Assembly: GCF_016908595.1 (NCBI RefSeq)
Contig: NZ_JAFBEC010000009.1
Coordinates: 109,203-173,202 of the forward strand
Origin: Geomicrobium sediminis
GTDB taxonomy: Bacteria; Bacillota; Bacilli; Bacillales; Marinococcaceae
Length of the DNA: 64,000 nucleotides
Direction: 5' to 3'
Positions 23,983 through 32,563 of the stretch are shown piece after piece; position 1 is the stretch's first letter; each line of letters starts with the position of its first letter. Under the pieces are notes generated by a model. That model saw nothing but the letters and a program-made list of their open reading frames with translations. It made no database searches and was not told the origin of the DNA. The translations under genes were made by a program, and so were the position numbers.

Positions 23983-26553
23983 ATGGCAACAAATCAAACA
24001 GAACTACTGCTGGAGCTTGCTCTACAAACGAATCCGATTGTAATTGAAAATGATTTTTTGATCAGTCAAACAGTCACGATATCTTACAACGTCACATTCG
24101 TAAGTGGAAATGGTGGGCCATATATATTAAGTCGTGAATTAGCGTTTTCGAATTATATGTTCAATATTATTTCGAATAGTTCAATGCAAGTGTCGAACTT
24201 AATATTGGATGGGGATGCGATAAACCATCCTATTGGGGACACAACGAATCGCAGTTTGATTGCAGTGAGCGGAGGAAGTTTGTTTTTGGAGGCAGGTTCG
24301 TTACTGAGGAACAATAATGCTTATTTAGAAGGGGGAGGTGTCTATCTAAGAGGTAGTGAGAGTGCTGTTAATACACTTGTTATGAGAGGGAATGCTCGAA
24401 TTACGAACTGTTACACGAGGGTGACGGGTGGTGGTATTATGGTTGCTCTTCGGAATAATGCAGATTCGGTGACCATTTCAGAAGATGCTCTGATTGATTC
24501 AAATAGTGCACAATTTGGCGGTGGGGTCTATTTTCGGTCGTATGTCCTAGGTGTAAGTAGCAACTTAAACATAGGAGATAACGTTCAAATTGCAAACAAC
24601 ATGGCTTCTTCAAATGGCGGTGGAGTGTATGTATCCAATTTTATTAATGGAAATACAGTCCCACTATCCTTAACGGTTACTGGCAATGCAGTGATTAGTC
24701 AAAATAACGCAAACAACGGAGCAGGTGTGTATGTATTTGCAACAAACGTAGGGGATCAATACGTGCAATCAGGCAATGCAATCTTTGTAGAAAACGTTGC
24801 AAATAACAACGGTGGTGCAGGCTTTTTAAACTTCTTATCAAGTAGCCGTGCAAATGTTCTCATGACCGGTGGTACGATAAGGGAGAATGTTGCTAATAAC
24901 GCATCGGGAGGGTTTCAAGTAACTTCAGCAGGTGGAGGAACTTGCGATCTTTCGAATGTAGCGTTTATAGACAATTCCACGAACAACTCGCAAGCAGGTG
25001 GGTTTTATTATGCGAATTCTTCGTCGGAACCTTCTGATATTGCAATGAATGCAGTAGTATTTGAAGGGAATAGAGCAGAAGGAAATGGTGGCGGAGCAAT
25101 TTTAATCGGTGGACCTGGACTTCTTACAACCACTGTTATAAATAGTACGTTTACAGAAAACGTTGCAGGCTTATTAGGTAGCGGTGGGGGAATTGTCATC
25201 AATAGCACCGCAGTCTCAACTACTCAAATTATAGAGTCAATGTTTATGAATAATACTGCAACTGTTGATGGGGGTGGAATATTCTTTGGTCAAACCGCAA
25301 ATGGAAATGATCAGTTTTCAATTGAATCAACAACTGTGGTAGACAATACAGCAACTCTCGACGGAGGGGGCATACATTTCTCAGCAGCAAACGGAGTATT
25401 GACCGCAAGCATCTCTAATACGAATGTATCAAATAATCTTTCTACCAATGGCAACGGTGGCGGAGTGTGGATTGCGGATCCGAATGCGAATCTTATGTTA
25501 AGTGGTGCGACAACGATTACAGGCAATACTTCCATTCAAGGGAACGGCGGCGGTATTTATTATAATGCAACAAACGGTGTATTACGTGCTACTGGTCCTG
25601 TCGTTATTCAAGATAATGTTGCGAACAACAATTTACAATTAGCTTCTAATAATGGCGGAGGAATTGTTGTTGTAGCTGGCTCAGTAATCATCGAGGATAG
25701 TACTCAAATTCTAAATAATTATGCAGGTCGTTACGGCGGTGGGATTTTTATAGGTGTTGGGGTATCGGTAACGGCTATTGGTGGAACAATTTCTGGCAAC
25801 ATTGCAGGACTTATTGGAGGAGCTGTCTATATAAGTACAGGAGGTACGCTAACTTTAATAGACGCAAGCATTATTGGAGTGCCCACTCCAAATGAGGCTC
25901 CGATCGGACCAGGGATTTACAACGGCGGAACTCTGAATATAAGTGGAGTAAGAAACATTACCAATGGTCTTTATATTCCTTCTGGTGCTAATGTTGCACA
26001 AATTCGAGGTCCTCTCGCTGGGTCAGCTATTCAATTGAACAACACTCCTTATGTTATGACGAATCCTGAAGGTATCCCTATTACTGTAGCGGTCGCTACA
26101 CCTGAATACCCCCTTCTTAGCCAAAGTGACGCGGATGCTTTCTTAAAACCGGTCACAGGATTTGATGGTTGGGAGGTTCGACTGAATGCAGAACGTACAG
26201 CAGTGGAAATCGCACCAGCGGTATACACGATAACGTATGAAAATTTACAAGGCGGTCAGAGCAATAACCCGCAAACGTATACGATCTTTGATTTACCAAT
26301 CGTATTGAACGATCCTGATCCAATACCAGGATTACGGTTTGTCGGATGGCGAGATGCAGATGGTAATTTCATTACTGTCATTCCAGAAGGGACTACAGGA
26401 AACCTCATTTTGTATGCGGTGTTTGAAAACATTACGCCGCCTGTCCCACCTGGACCAGTTGTAACAGGTGAGCAAATGATTTCCCAATCTATTCGAATAC
26501 GTTGTTGTTGTCCAAAGCCTTGTTCAGGCTGTAATCAATCACCAAAAGCATGA
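23983..26553 (+). CDS. Large beta-helix repeat protein with InlB-type repeat and Cys-rich tail
   Basis: An 856-residue protein that appears to be a long right-handed beta-helix. About 17 turns are marked by a recurring (N/D)GGG(V/I)(Y/F) motif spaced some 30-40 residues apart between residues 117 and 620, resembling Pmp/pectate-lyase-like repeats. Residues 744-812 resemble a Listeria-Bacteroides (InlB B) repeat (LRFVGWRDADGNF), a short Pro-rich linker follows, and the tail RCCCPKPCSGC (Cys841, 842, 843, 847, 850) ends it. There is no signal peptide, lipobox, sortase motif or membrane anchor. The first 721 residues contain no lysine, as in the exported proteins of this window. AGAGGGGTGA precedes the ATG. 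It stands alone between terminators. I infer a surface or spore-coat/exosporium structural role; function is unknown. Confidence 0.8.
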   Translation: MATNQTELLLELALQTNPIVIENDFLISQTVTISYNVTFVSGNGGPYILSRELAFSNYMFNIISNSSMQVSNLILDGDAINHPIGDTTNRSLIAVSGGSLFLEAGSLLRNNNAYLEGGGVYLRGSESAVNTLVMRGNARITNCYTRVTGGGIMVALRNNADSVTISEDALIDSNSAQFGGGVYFRSYVLGVSSNLNIGDNVQIANNMASSNGGGVYVSNFINGNTVPLSLTVTGNAVISQNNANNGAGVYVFATNVGDQYVQSGNAIFVENVANNNGGAGFLNFLSSSRANVLMTGGTIRENVANNASGGFQVTSAGGGTCDLSNVAFIDNSTNNSQAGGFYYANSSSEPSDIAMNAVVFEGNRAEGNGGGAILIGGPGLLTTTVINSTFTENVAGLLGSGGGIVINSTAVSTTQIIESMFMNNTATVDGGGIFFGQTANGNDQFSIESTTVVDNTATLDGGGIHFSAANGVLTASISNTNVSNNLSTNGNGGGVWIADPNANLMLSGATTITGNTSIQGNGGGIYYNATNGVLRATGPVVIQDNVANNNLQLASNNGGGIVVVAGSVIIEDSTQILNNYAGRYGGGIFIGVGVSVTAIGGTISGNIAGLIGGAVYISTGGTLTLIDASIIGVPTPNEAPIGPGIYNGGTLNISGVRNITNGLYIPSGANVAQIRGPLAGSAIQLNNTPYVMTNPEGIPITVAVATPEYPLLSQSDADAFLKPVTGFDGWEVRLNAERTAVEIAPAVYTITYENLQGGQSNNPQTYTIFDLPIVLNDPDPIPGLRFVGWRDADGNFITVIPEGTTGNLILYAVFENITPPVPPGPVVTGEQMISQSIRIRCCCPKPCSGCNQSPKA

Positions 26554-26569
26554 TGAAGTGTAAATAAAA

Positions 26570-26623
26570 AAGAGAAGGCCTGTAAGGTTGTACTATAAAC
26601 CTCACAGGCTTTCTCTTACTTTT
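26570..26623. terminator. Bidirectional terminator
   Basis: A 20-bp stem with one mismatch and one G-U pair (AAGAGAAGG... at 26570 with ...TTTCTCTT ending at 26617) separates the convergent beta-helix and amidohydrolase genes; T-rich runs follow on both strands. Confidence 0.85.
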
Positions 26624-26630
26624 CATTTCA

Positions 26631-27866
26631 TTAAAAAGTCTTTTTAACGATCTTACCGTCTTTCATAACGAACGGGATGTTTCGTTCATCTTCAAGAACG
26701 TGGATGCGTTCTAATGGATTTTCATTGACGAGGATTAAATCGGCAACCTTACCCGCTTCAACGGTTCCATGTTCCTTGTCGATGCCCATGCATTCAGAAG
26801 CTGTTTTCGTCGTTGCAACAATGGACTCCATCGGGCTCATACCGATGTCGCACATCAGACCTAATTCACGAAGGTTAATGCCGTGAGGGAAGACACCAGC
26901 GTCTGTACCCATTGCGATTTTCACACCTGCTTTATAAGCTTTTTGAATACTTTCTTTATGCGTTTCGATGACTTGTTTTGATTTCTCAATGGCAAATGGC
27001 GCCATTGTGTTTGAGTGCTCAGCTGCTTCAAGTACGGCTACTGGCGCAAGTAATGTTGGAACGAGATACGTTCCATTTTCAAGCATCAGTTCAATGACTT
27101 CGTCATCAATGAAAATGCCGTGTTCAATTGAATGAATGCCTGCACGGATGGCGTTTTTAATTCCTTCTGCACCTTGTGCATGAGCCATGACTTTGACTCT
27201 GTTTCTAAATGTTGCTTCTTCGACCATCACAGCAAGTTCTTCTTGAGAAAACTGCGTGAATTCAGGGTGGTCGGTCGGGCTTGAAACACCGCCTGTTGCA
27301 TGGACTTTAATGACATCCGCGCCAGCGCGAAGCATTTGACGAACGACTTTACGTACTTCTTCTTTGCCATCGCACAATCCGCTTGGCATACCTGGATAGT
27401 GAGGGAACGTCGTATCGACACCAGACACGTTCCAATTGTCGCCATGTCCACCTGTAATCGTTAGAGGATTAATGCTCACTTGCATTCTTGGTCCTTCGAT
27501 GAGCCCTTGATCAATGGCGCGTTTCATCCCAACATCAGCAAAACCAGCGTCGCGGACGGTCGTAATTCCCGTATGTAACGTTTTTTTCAAGTAACCGACG
27601 CTTTCGTAAAAACGAAAGGAGAACGGTGTTAATAGCGTATCTTGTACGTTACGCATTTGCATGGCCATATGAACGTGGGTGTCAATGAGCCCTGGAAGTA
27701 AATAATTCCCTTCACCATCAATGACCTCAAATGAGGGATCCAATGTAGAATTGCTTGAGGTGATTTGTTCAATTTTTCCGTCTTTAACAATCACGGTTTG
27801 ATTTTCTTTCGCTTGTGAACCTGTCCCGTCAATGACTGTGACATTTTGAATGGCATAGTTTGTCAT
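26631..27866 (-). CDS. Metal-dependent amidohydrolase (imidazolonepropionase/prolidase-like)
   Basis: A 411-residue amidohydrolase-superfamily enzyme of the group annotated as imidazolonepropionase-like or Xaa-Pro dipeptidase-like. Metal ligands are visible in LIDTHVHM (HxH), IKVHATGGV (the lysine that is carboxylated in binuclear members), VMAHAQG and HSIEHG (histidines) and MGTDAGVF (Asp). AGGAGG lies upstream of the ATG. It is 12 bases downstream of a membrane carrier gene, so the two form an operon for uptake and hydrolysis of one compound, perhaps a cyclic amide or dipeptide. The substrate is unknown. Confidence 0.88.
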   Translation of the reverse strand: MTNYAIQNVTVIDGTGSQAKENQTVIVKDGKIEQITSSNSTLDPSFEVIDGEGNYLLPGLIDTHVHMAMQMRNVQDTLLTPFSFRFYESVGYLKKTLHTGITTVRDAGFADVGMKRAIDQGLIEGPRMQVSINPLTITGGHGDNWNVSGVDTTFPHYPGMPSGLCDGKEEVRKVVRQMLRAGADVIKVHATGGVSSPTDHPEFTQFSQEELAVMVEEATFRNRVKVMAHAQGAEGIKNAIRAGIHSIEHGIFIDDEVIELMLENGTYLVPTLLAPVAVLEAAEHSNTMAPFAIEKSKQVIETHKESIQKAYKAGVKIAMGTDAGVFPHGINLRELGLMCDIGMSPMESIVATTKTASECMGIDKEHGTVEAGKVADLILVNENPLERIHVLEDERNIPFVMKDGKIVKKTF

Positions 27867-27878
27867 GATTAAATCCTC

Positions 27879-29045
27879 CTAAGATAATGTTCCAATTAAG
27901 ATACTCGCGATTGCAATCGATCCGACGGTTACAGATGTAAATCCACCGATCAACATAGGTGCTACAAGTTCGTCCATTATTCGCTTGCGTTCCACTTCGT
28001 CACGACCTGTACTTCTTGCGACTTCTTCGACAATCAAATAGTCACCTGGAAAACCGTAAAGTGCGGTAAGAACAACAGGGATTGCTTTTGTTGGTTTCCA
28101 TTTGAAGATTTTTGCGCCGATTAAACCTCCTAGAACAAGTCCCGTAATACCGATGAACATAATTGCTAGTGCAGGAGCGATCGACGCAACAATCTCATTC
28201 CAAGTCACCCCAACAAGGGAAGCAAGGACGACGAAAAATAGTGCAACCATGGTAATTCCTGAGCTATTTGCTTGCTCTAACGCTTTTTCTGGGAATGCAC
28301 GTAAAGCCGTTCCAGTTACACCAATGACAAGCGCGAACAAACTGGCATTAATTCCCGTTATTTGGTCAAGGAATACTGCTAAGGCTCCACCGCAGAAAAG
28401 GATGAATAAGATGATAAAGTTACTTTCTAAGTAGCGCTCAGGAATGAGTGGTTTCTTTGCTTGTTTCTTTTGATCTGTGGCTGCAGCAAGCTTCGCGTAA
28501 TGATGATTATCAGTATCGGTACGAATGCTTTTCGCATAGCGACTAAGTAGAATCGATGTTAATGGCATTCCGATGAAGTTCTGTAAAGCGAAGATCGTAA
28601 CTGGGATGGCAACAAGCGTTGTCAAACCGGCAGCGCGTAATCCTTCAGCAGTAATTAAGTAGGCAATGATTCCGCCTGTAATCGGACCAGTTCCTGCAAC
28701 GGCGGTCTCGTAGTTGAACAGAAGAGTGACGATCGTTAATACGGAAACGACTGAAATAAGTAAGCCAATTCCAGTAATAATGACGGCTTGATATTGCTTT
28801 TTCATCACAGAGAGAGGAATCATCGTTCCTAAGTGAACGATTAGAATAGGGACGAGCATACTTCCGAAGGCAACAAATGTAGTTGCTTCAATGAATTCAG
28901 GCGGAAGTACTTCGGCTTGAAGTAAAATGAATACGATCCCGATGACGACGAGTAATGTCGGAATTTTTGCTCTTGATTTGATAGAGAGAACTTCTCCTAG
29001 AGCAACAAGGGCAAGGAAAAATACAGCTAAGTAAATAGGTTCCAT
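27879..29045 (-). CDS. Polytopic membrane carrier, family not assigned
   Basis: A 388-residue membrane protein with about ten hydrophobic segments and a polar central loop (roughly residues 180-215, rich in Lys and His). Internal features include PITGGIIAYLITAEGLRAAG and ALYGFPGDYLIVEEVAR, a polar motif in a late helix-loop. The two-half architecture recalls carboxylate or Na+ symporters of the ion-transporter superfamily, but I cannot name the family. I choose ATG 29045 (MEPIYLAV); the frame runs 32 codons further into a hydrophilic, basic segment starting at 29141 without a ribosome site. It is co-transcribed with the downstream amidohydrolase and probably imports its substrate. Confidence 0.7.
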   Translation of the reverse strand: MEPIYLAVFFLALVALGEVLSIKSRAKIPTLLVVIGIVFILLQAEVLPPEFIEATTFVAFGSMLVPILIVHLGTMIPLSVMKKQYQAVIITGIGLLISVVSVLTIVTLLFNYETAVAGTGPITGGIIAYLITAEGLRAAGLTTLVAIPVTIFALQNFIGMPLTSILLSRYAKSIRTDTDNHHYAKLAAATDQKKQAKKPLIPERYLESNFIILFILFCGGALAVFLDQITGINASLFALVIGVTGTALRAFPEKALEQANSSGITMVALFFVVLASLVGVTWNEIVASIAPALAIMFIGITGLVLGGLIGAKIFKWKPTKAIPVVLTALYGFPGDYLIVEEVARSTGRDEVERKRIMDELVAPMLIGGFTSVTVGSIAIASILIGTLS

Positions 29046-29147
29046 AATACGCTCTCTTTCTTTTCTCGATTGTGAATCGGAGTTGTAGTTGTGAATGTCT
29101 AGTCTTCGTTGCTTTCTTTTAGAAAAGAAGAGCACGCTCATGAGCGT

Positions 29148-29222
29148 TTAACGATGGGGATCTGTCGCAAAGAAGCAACATTCGAAGTTGTAGTGGCAAT
29201 AGTCTGACCACTCAAGGCGCAT
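29148..29222 (-). CDS. Short upstream ORF, candidate leader peptide
   Basis: A 24-codon frame, starting MRLEWSDYCHYNFECCFF, is preceded by AAGGGAGG five bases from its ATG, a better ribosome site than that of the carrier gene it precedes. It is rich in Cys, Phe, Tyr and His. Just after its stop comes a small palindrome and a T-rich run, an arrangement compatible with transcription attenuation. Expression is not proved. Confidence 0.4.
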   Translation of the reverse strand: MRLEWSDYCHYNFECCFFATDPHR

Positions 29223-29367
29223 AATAGCCTCCCTTTTTAAAATTTTCTATAAATAGTAGTATAACGTATAATCCTACATAAGAGAATGGGTTTTCGCTAA
29301 CTATTGAAGGTAAAATCATGAATTTTGTTTTATAAAGCATGTTTGAAGGATAGCAATTGCTTTATAG

Positions 29368-29405
29368 AAAAAAGCTTGAACTCTATTTAGAGCTCAAGCT
29401 TTTTT
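29368..29405. terminator. Terminator of the tctCBA operon
   Basis: AAAAAAGCTTGA (29368-29379) pairs with TCAAGCTTTTTT (29394-29405), enclosing CTCT-ATTT-AGAG; the symmetric A/T arms allow termination in both directions. It immediately follows the tctA stop on the leftward strand. Confidence 0.85.
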
Positions 29406-30911
29406 CTACATGGTCATCGGGTGGTCTTTTTTCTTACGTCTTCCTAGCAGTTTAATGATGAGTGGGTAGGATAGAGAAAGAATGGTTAATAAAGCGAGAC
29501 CGATTGTAATTGGTGATGCGAATAGAATCGATACAGGACCGTCATAGATTACTGTTGCACGCATAAAGTTCTGCTCCATATCGTTTCCGACAATCAATGC
29601 TAAGATGAGTGGAACGACTGGGTAATTTAACACTCGCAATAGGAGACCGAGTACACCTGCAAGAATAAGAATGTAAAAGTCTACCGTACTATATCCGAGT
29701 GTATAGGCACCTAGGAACGAAAGAACGAGAACGAGTGGGTACAATACTTTTGGCGGTGTATGTAGGACTTTAACGAGCATCCCGACCATTGCGATATTAA
29801 TAATTACAAGAATGATATTACCAATGAACATAGAGTTAATTAATGTCCAAACGAGATCGGGGCTGTTTTCGAACAAGAGCGGACCTGGTTGTATACCAAT
29901 CATAATGAGTGCACCTAACATTACCGCAGTGGCGCCAGAGCCTGGAATAGCCATCGTAAGCATCGGAATCATCGAGCCGACAGCTGCGGAACTATTCGCG
30001 GATTCAGGTGCTACAAGACCTTCGACAGCTCCTTTTCCGTATTCCTCTTTGTTCTTAGCGATTTGCTTTTGTGTACTATAAGCGAGTAAGGAGGAGATTG
30101 TACCTCCAGACCCAGGAAGAATACCTAGGAAGAAACCAATGGGACCACTTCGTAAGATCGGTGCGAGTGATTTTTTCCATTGTTCTTTTGTGAACCATTT
30201 GCTACCAATATTTTGGTCTGGCTTCTTTGCTTTGTTAATGTTGAACATGTTATAGAGTACTTCACCGAGTGCGTAAATTCCGATAATGATGACAATGAAA
30301 TCAATACCATCGGTCAAGTGTGGCACATCTAATGTAAAGCGATGAACCCCGGATTGTAAATCAACACCAATCGTACTAATTCCTAGTCCGATAAACATCG
30401 TTAAGAAGCCTTTTGCAATATTACCCATGGATAACGCAACGACCGCAGATAGTGCGAAAATGAACAGCATGACATACTCAGCAGGGCCGAAGTTCAAGGC
30501 GAACTGAGCGAGTGGGATGGCAAGGAAGATAAAGCCGAAGATCGCCATAACCCCACCGATTAACGATGCGATTGCGGCAATAGACATCGCTTGTCCGGCT
30601 TGTCCTTTTTTGGTCATTGGATAGCCATCAAACGTTGCTGCAATCGAAGATCCGTCCCCTGGCGTGTTAATTAAGATTGAACTTCTTGATCCTCCAAACA
30701 ACGCTCCATAGTAAATGGCAGCCATTAGAATTAAAGCACTGATCGGTTCCATACCGAATGTTAAAGGGATTAAAACAGCAATCCCTGTGGCAGGTCCGAG
30801 TCCGGGCAGAATTCCGACAATCGTACCGAGTATTGCCCCAATCACCAACCACATGAGGTTGATCGGTTGGAGCGCTGTATATAAACCATCGATGATAATG
30901 CTAAAGTCCAT
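29406..30911 (-). CDS. tctA: Tripartite tricarboxylate transporter large permease TctA
   Basis: The 501-residue, 12-helix membrane channel of a TTT-family transporter, which takes up citrate-like tri- and dicarboxylates with a binding protein. Family signatures are GTIVGILPGLGPATGIAVLIP near the N-terminus (split here by the usual glycine-proline repeats), YYGALFGGSRSSILINTPGDGSS, and the second-half repeat GILPGSGGTISSLLAYS. It is last in the order tctC-tctB-tctA, 12 bases after tctB, and ends at a terminator. The substrate is probably a tricarboxylate, given the flavoprotein across the LysR gene. Confidence 0.95.
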   Translation of the reverse strand: MDFSIIIDGLYTALQPINLMWLVIGAILGTIVGILPGLGPATGIAVLIPLTFGMEPISALILMAAIYYGALFGGSRSSILINTPGDGSSIAATFDGYPMTKKGQAGQAMSIAAIASLIGGVMAIFGFIFLAIPLAQFALNFGPAEYVMLFIFALSAVVALSMGNIAKGFLTMFIGLGISTIGVDLQSGVHRFTLDVPHLTDGIDFIVIIIGIYALGEVLYNMFNINKAKKPDQNIGSKWFTKEQWKKSLAPILRSGPIGFFLGILPGSGGTISSLLAYSTQKQIAKNKEEYGKGAVEGLVAPESANSSAAVGSMIPMLTMAIPGSGATAVMLGALIMIGIQPGPLLFENSPDLVWTLINSMFIGNIILVIINIAMVGMLVKVLHTPPKVLYPLVLVLSFLGAYTLGYSTVDFYILILAGVLGLLLRVLNYPVVPLILALIVGNDMEQNFMRATVIYDGPVSILFASPITIGLALLTILSLSYPLIIKLLGRRKKKDHPMTM

Positions 30912-30923
30912 ACCGGCAACCTC

Positions 30924-31373
30924 CTAAGGTAAGCTAATTTCGAGCAAGAAACTAAACGTATACCACGTTGTAAATGCTGTAATGATTGTGACTGAGAGAT
31001 TCAAGATCCAATGTTTTAAGCCGTTCAGATAGAAGAGTAATGCGCCTAAGAAAAGAATTGTTGAGATTAAGAACCCTAAATGTTCAAAGATCAATGTGTA
31101 AACGAGACAGAAGCCAAGCACGATCCCGACGACTTTTAAAGTGCTTTTACGAGACAACATTTCTAAGTCTTCGTTTTGTCTAATGTTCTCTTTTCTCATA
31201 TTAATTAAGTCGACAATCGAAAAAATCAGAATTCCAGTGCAAATAATGAGTGGAAAATACCGCGGTGCATTCGGTTCACCGAGCATTGCGGGCTGTAATT
31301 GAAAGATCATAATTGCATAGATAAGACTTGCGACAATAAAAAGAACAGGTAATGATAAACGGATTATATACAT
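30924..31373 (-). CDS. tctB: Tripartite tricarboxylate transporter small subunit TctB
   Basis: A 149-residue protein with four membrane helices, the small permease subunit of the TTT system. The spacing of helices (residues 6-24, 38-53, 74-92 and 96-145 region) and its place between tctC and tctA identify it; sequence conservation in TctB is always low. It lies 12 bases from each neighbour, so translation is likely coupled. Confidence 0.9.
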   Translation of the reverse strand: MYIIRLSLPVLFIVASLIYAIMIFQLQPAMLGEPNAPRYFPLIICTGILIFSIVDLINMRKENIRQNEDLEMLSRKSTLKVVGIVLGFCLVYTLIFEHLGFLISTILFLGALLFYLNGLKHWILNLSVTIITAFTTWYTFSFLLEISLP

Positions 31374-31385
31374 GTGACTACACCT

Positions 31386-32360
31386 CTATGGCATTAAGCC
31401 AACACTTTCAATAATGTCATTAAACAACTCGTTTTGTTCTTCAAGGAAATCTTTTGTTTCGGCACTATCCATATAAAAGTCAAAAAACATATTTGATTCT
31501 AAATCCCGTTGCCATTGTTCACTTTCTGCCATTTCACCAAACCATTCATCGTATTGCGCAATTTCTTCTTCGCTCATATCTGGTGGCCCCATTACCCCAC
31601 GCCAATGGGGGAATTCAATATCAACACCGAGTTCTTGCCACGTTGGTACGTCTGGAAACATCTCCAAACGTTCTGGTGACGTTACGGCATGAATATCAAT
31701 TTCACCTGCTTCATATTGACTGGAAAGTACAGACATTGAGTTTACGAGAATGTCGATGTGACCTCCGAGCAAAGCATTCATTGCTTCACCACCGCTATCA
31801 TAAACGAGAACTTGCAAATCTCGCGGTTCAACACCAGAGAGCATAGCAATTTGAGACATAGATAAATGGTAACCGCTTCCAAGTGCAGGGCTAAGACCGA
31901 AGATCAACGATTCTGGATCATCTTGTAATTGAGTAATTAACTCATCGGCGTCTTGAACGTCAGCATTCGTAGCTGTTGCCCAAGCGATCCATTCTGTCAG
32001 TAACATGACGATCGGTGTAAAATCTTCATAGGATAAATCACTTTGACCGAGCAAGTTGTTTGTCAAAAGAAGACTAGAGTTTACAGAAGTAGAGTGAGCA
32101 TCTTGGCGCTGTAAATATTGCCAACCGACTTCGCCGCCACCACCAGGCATGTTTTCAACGTTGAAATCTTGGGTAATGATGTCATCACTCGTCATCGCCC
32201 GGTGAACGGACCGTGCGGTCATGTCCCACCCTCCGCCAGGAGAAGCTGGAGCGATGAGTTCCATACGTTCTGTTGGGAACTCAGTTCCTTCACTTGAGGC
32301 ACTTGAATTACAAGCGACAAGCAGTAAAATAGGTAGACTAATTAAAACAGGTTTCCACAT
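31386..32360 (-). CDS. tctC: Tripartite tricarboxylate transporter binding lipoprotein TctC
   Basis: Extracytoplasmic binding protein of 324 residues, with signal peptide and lipobox LLVAC (Cys17). ELIAPASPGGGWDMTAR is the N-terminal TctC motif that contacts the carboxylate ligand, and VGWQYLQRQ and YDSGGEAMNALLGGHID are also typical. The mature protein has a single lysine in about 308 residues and is strongly acidic, an alkaliphile-like composition. It is the first gene of tctCBA; a -10 box (TATAAT, 32405-32400 leftward) and a palindromic operator precede it. Confidence 0.93.
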   Translation of the reverse strand: MWKPVLISLPILLLVACNSSASSEGTEFPTERMELIAPASPGGGWDMTARSVHRAMTSDDIITQDFNVENMPGGGGEVGWQYLQRQDAHSTSVNSSLLLTNNLLGQSDLSYEDFTPIVMLLTEWIAWATATNADVQDADELITQLQDDPESLIFGLSPALGSGYHLSMSQIAMLSGVEPRDLQVLVYDSGGEAMNALLGGHIDILVNSMSVLSSQYEAGEIDIHAVTSPERLEMFPDVPTWQELGVDIEFPHWRGVMGPPDMSEEEIAQYDEWFGEMAESEQWQRDLESNMFFDFYMDSAETKDFLEEQNELFNDIIESVGLMP

Positions 32361-32385
32361 ACGATCACCTCTGAAGATGTATTCG

Positions 32386-32405
32386 ATGATAGCGCTATCA
32401 TTATA
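32386..32405 (-). promoter_or_regulatory. tctC promoter -10 with 16-bp palindromic operator
   Basis: Leftward TATAAT occupies 32405-32400 and overlaps the perfect palindrome ATGATAGCGCTATCAT (32386-32401), which would cover the start of transcription. A second dyad, centred on AAGCGCTT at 32432-32439, lies further upstream. No good -35 is visible, as expected for an activated promoter. Confidence 0.5.
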
Positions 32406-32563
32406 GGATAAAAATTATTGTATAATGAAAGAAGCGCTTTCTTTTTTTAGACTTAATATCGTATGGGTAACTATATACTAAAAATAATTATAAATAAAAT
32501 AATAATTTTTTATTAAATCCGATTAAATTGTTTTATAATATTAGCACAATAGGAGGGTGGCTT

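Larger units (their letters stand above)
29046..29405. other. Intergenic leader of the carrier-amidohydrolase operon
   Basis: This 360-base gap holds, from right to left, the tctA terminator (29368-29405), an inverted repeat TATAAAGC/GCTTTATA (29331-29338 and 29359-29366), an A/T-rich stretch where the leftward promoter probably lies, a short ORF (29148-29222) and the palindrome ACGCTCATGAGCGT (29134-29147) followed on the leftward strand by a pyrimidine tract. Confidence 0.55.

Noticed and set aside
32427..32441. CcpA (cre) site upstream of tctC
   Set aside because: The best alignment has three mismatches at conserved outer positions, so it was not listed as a cre site.
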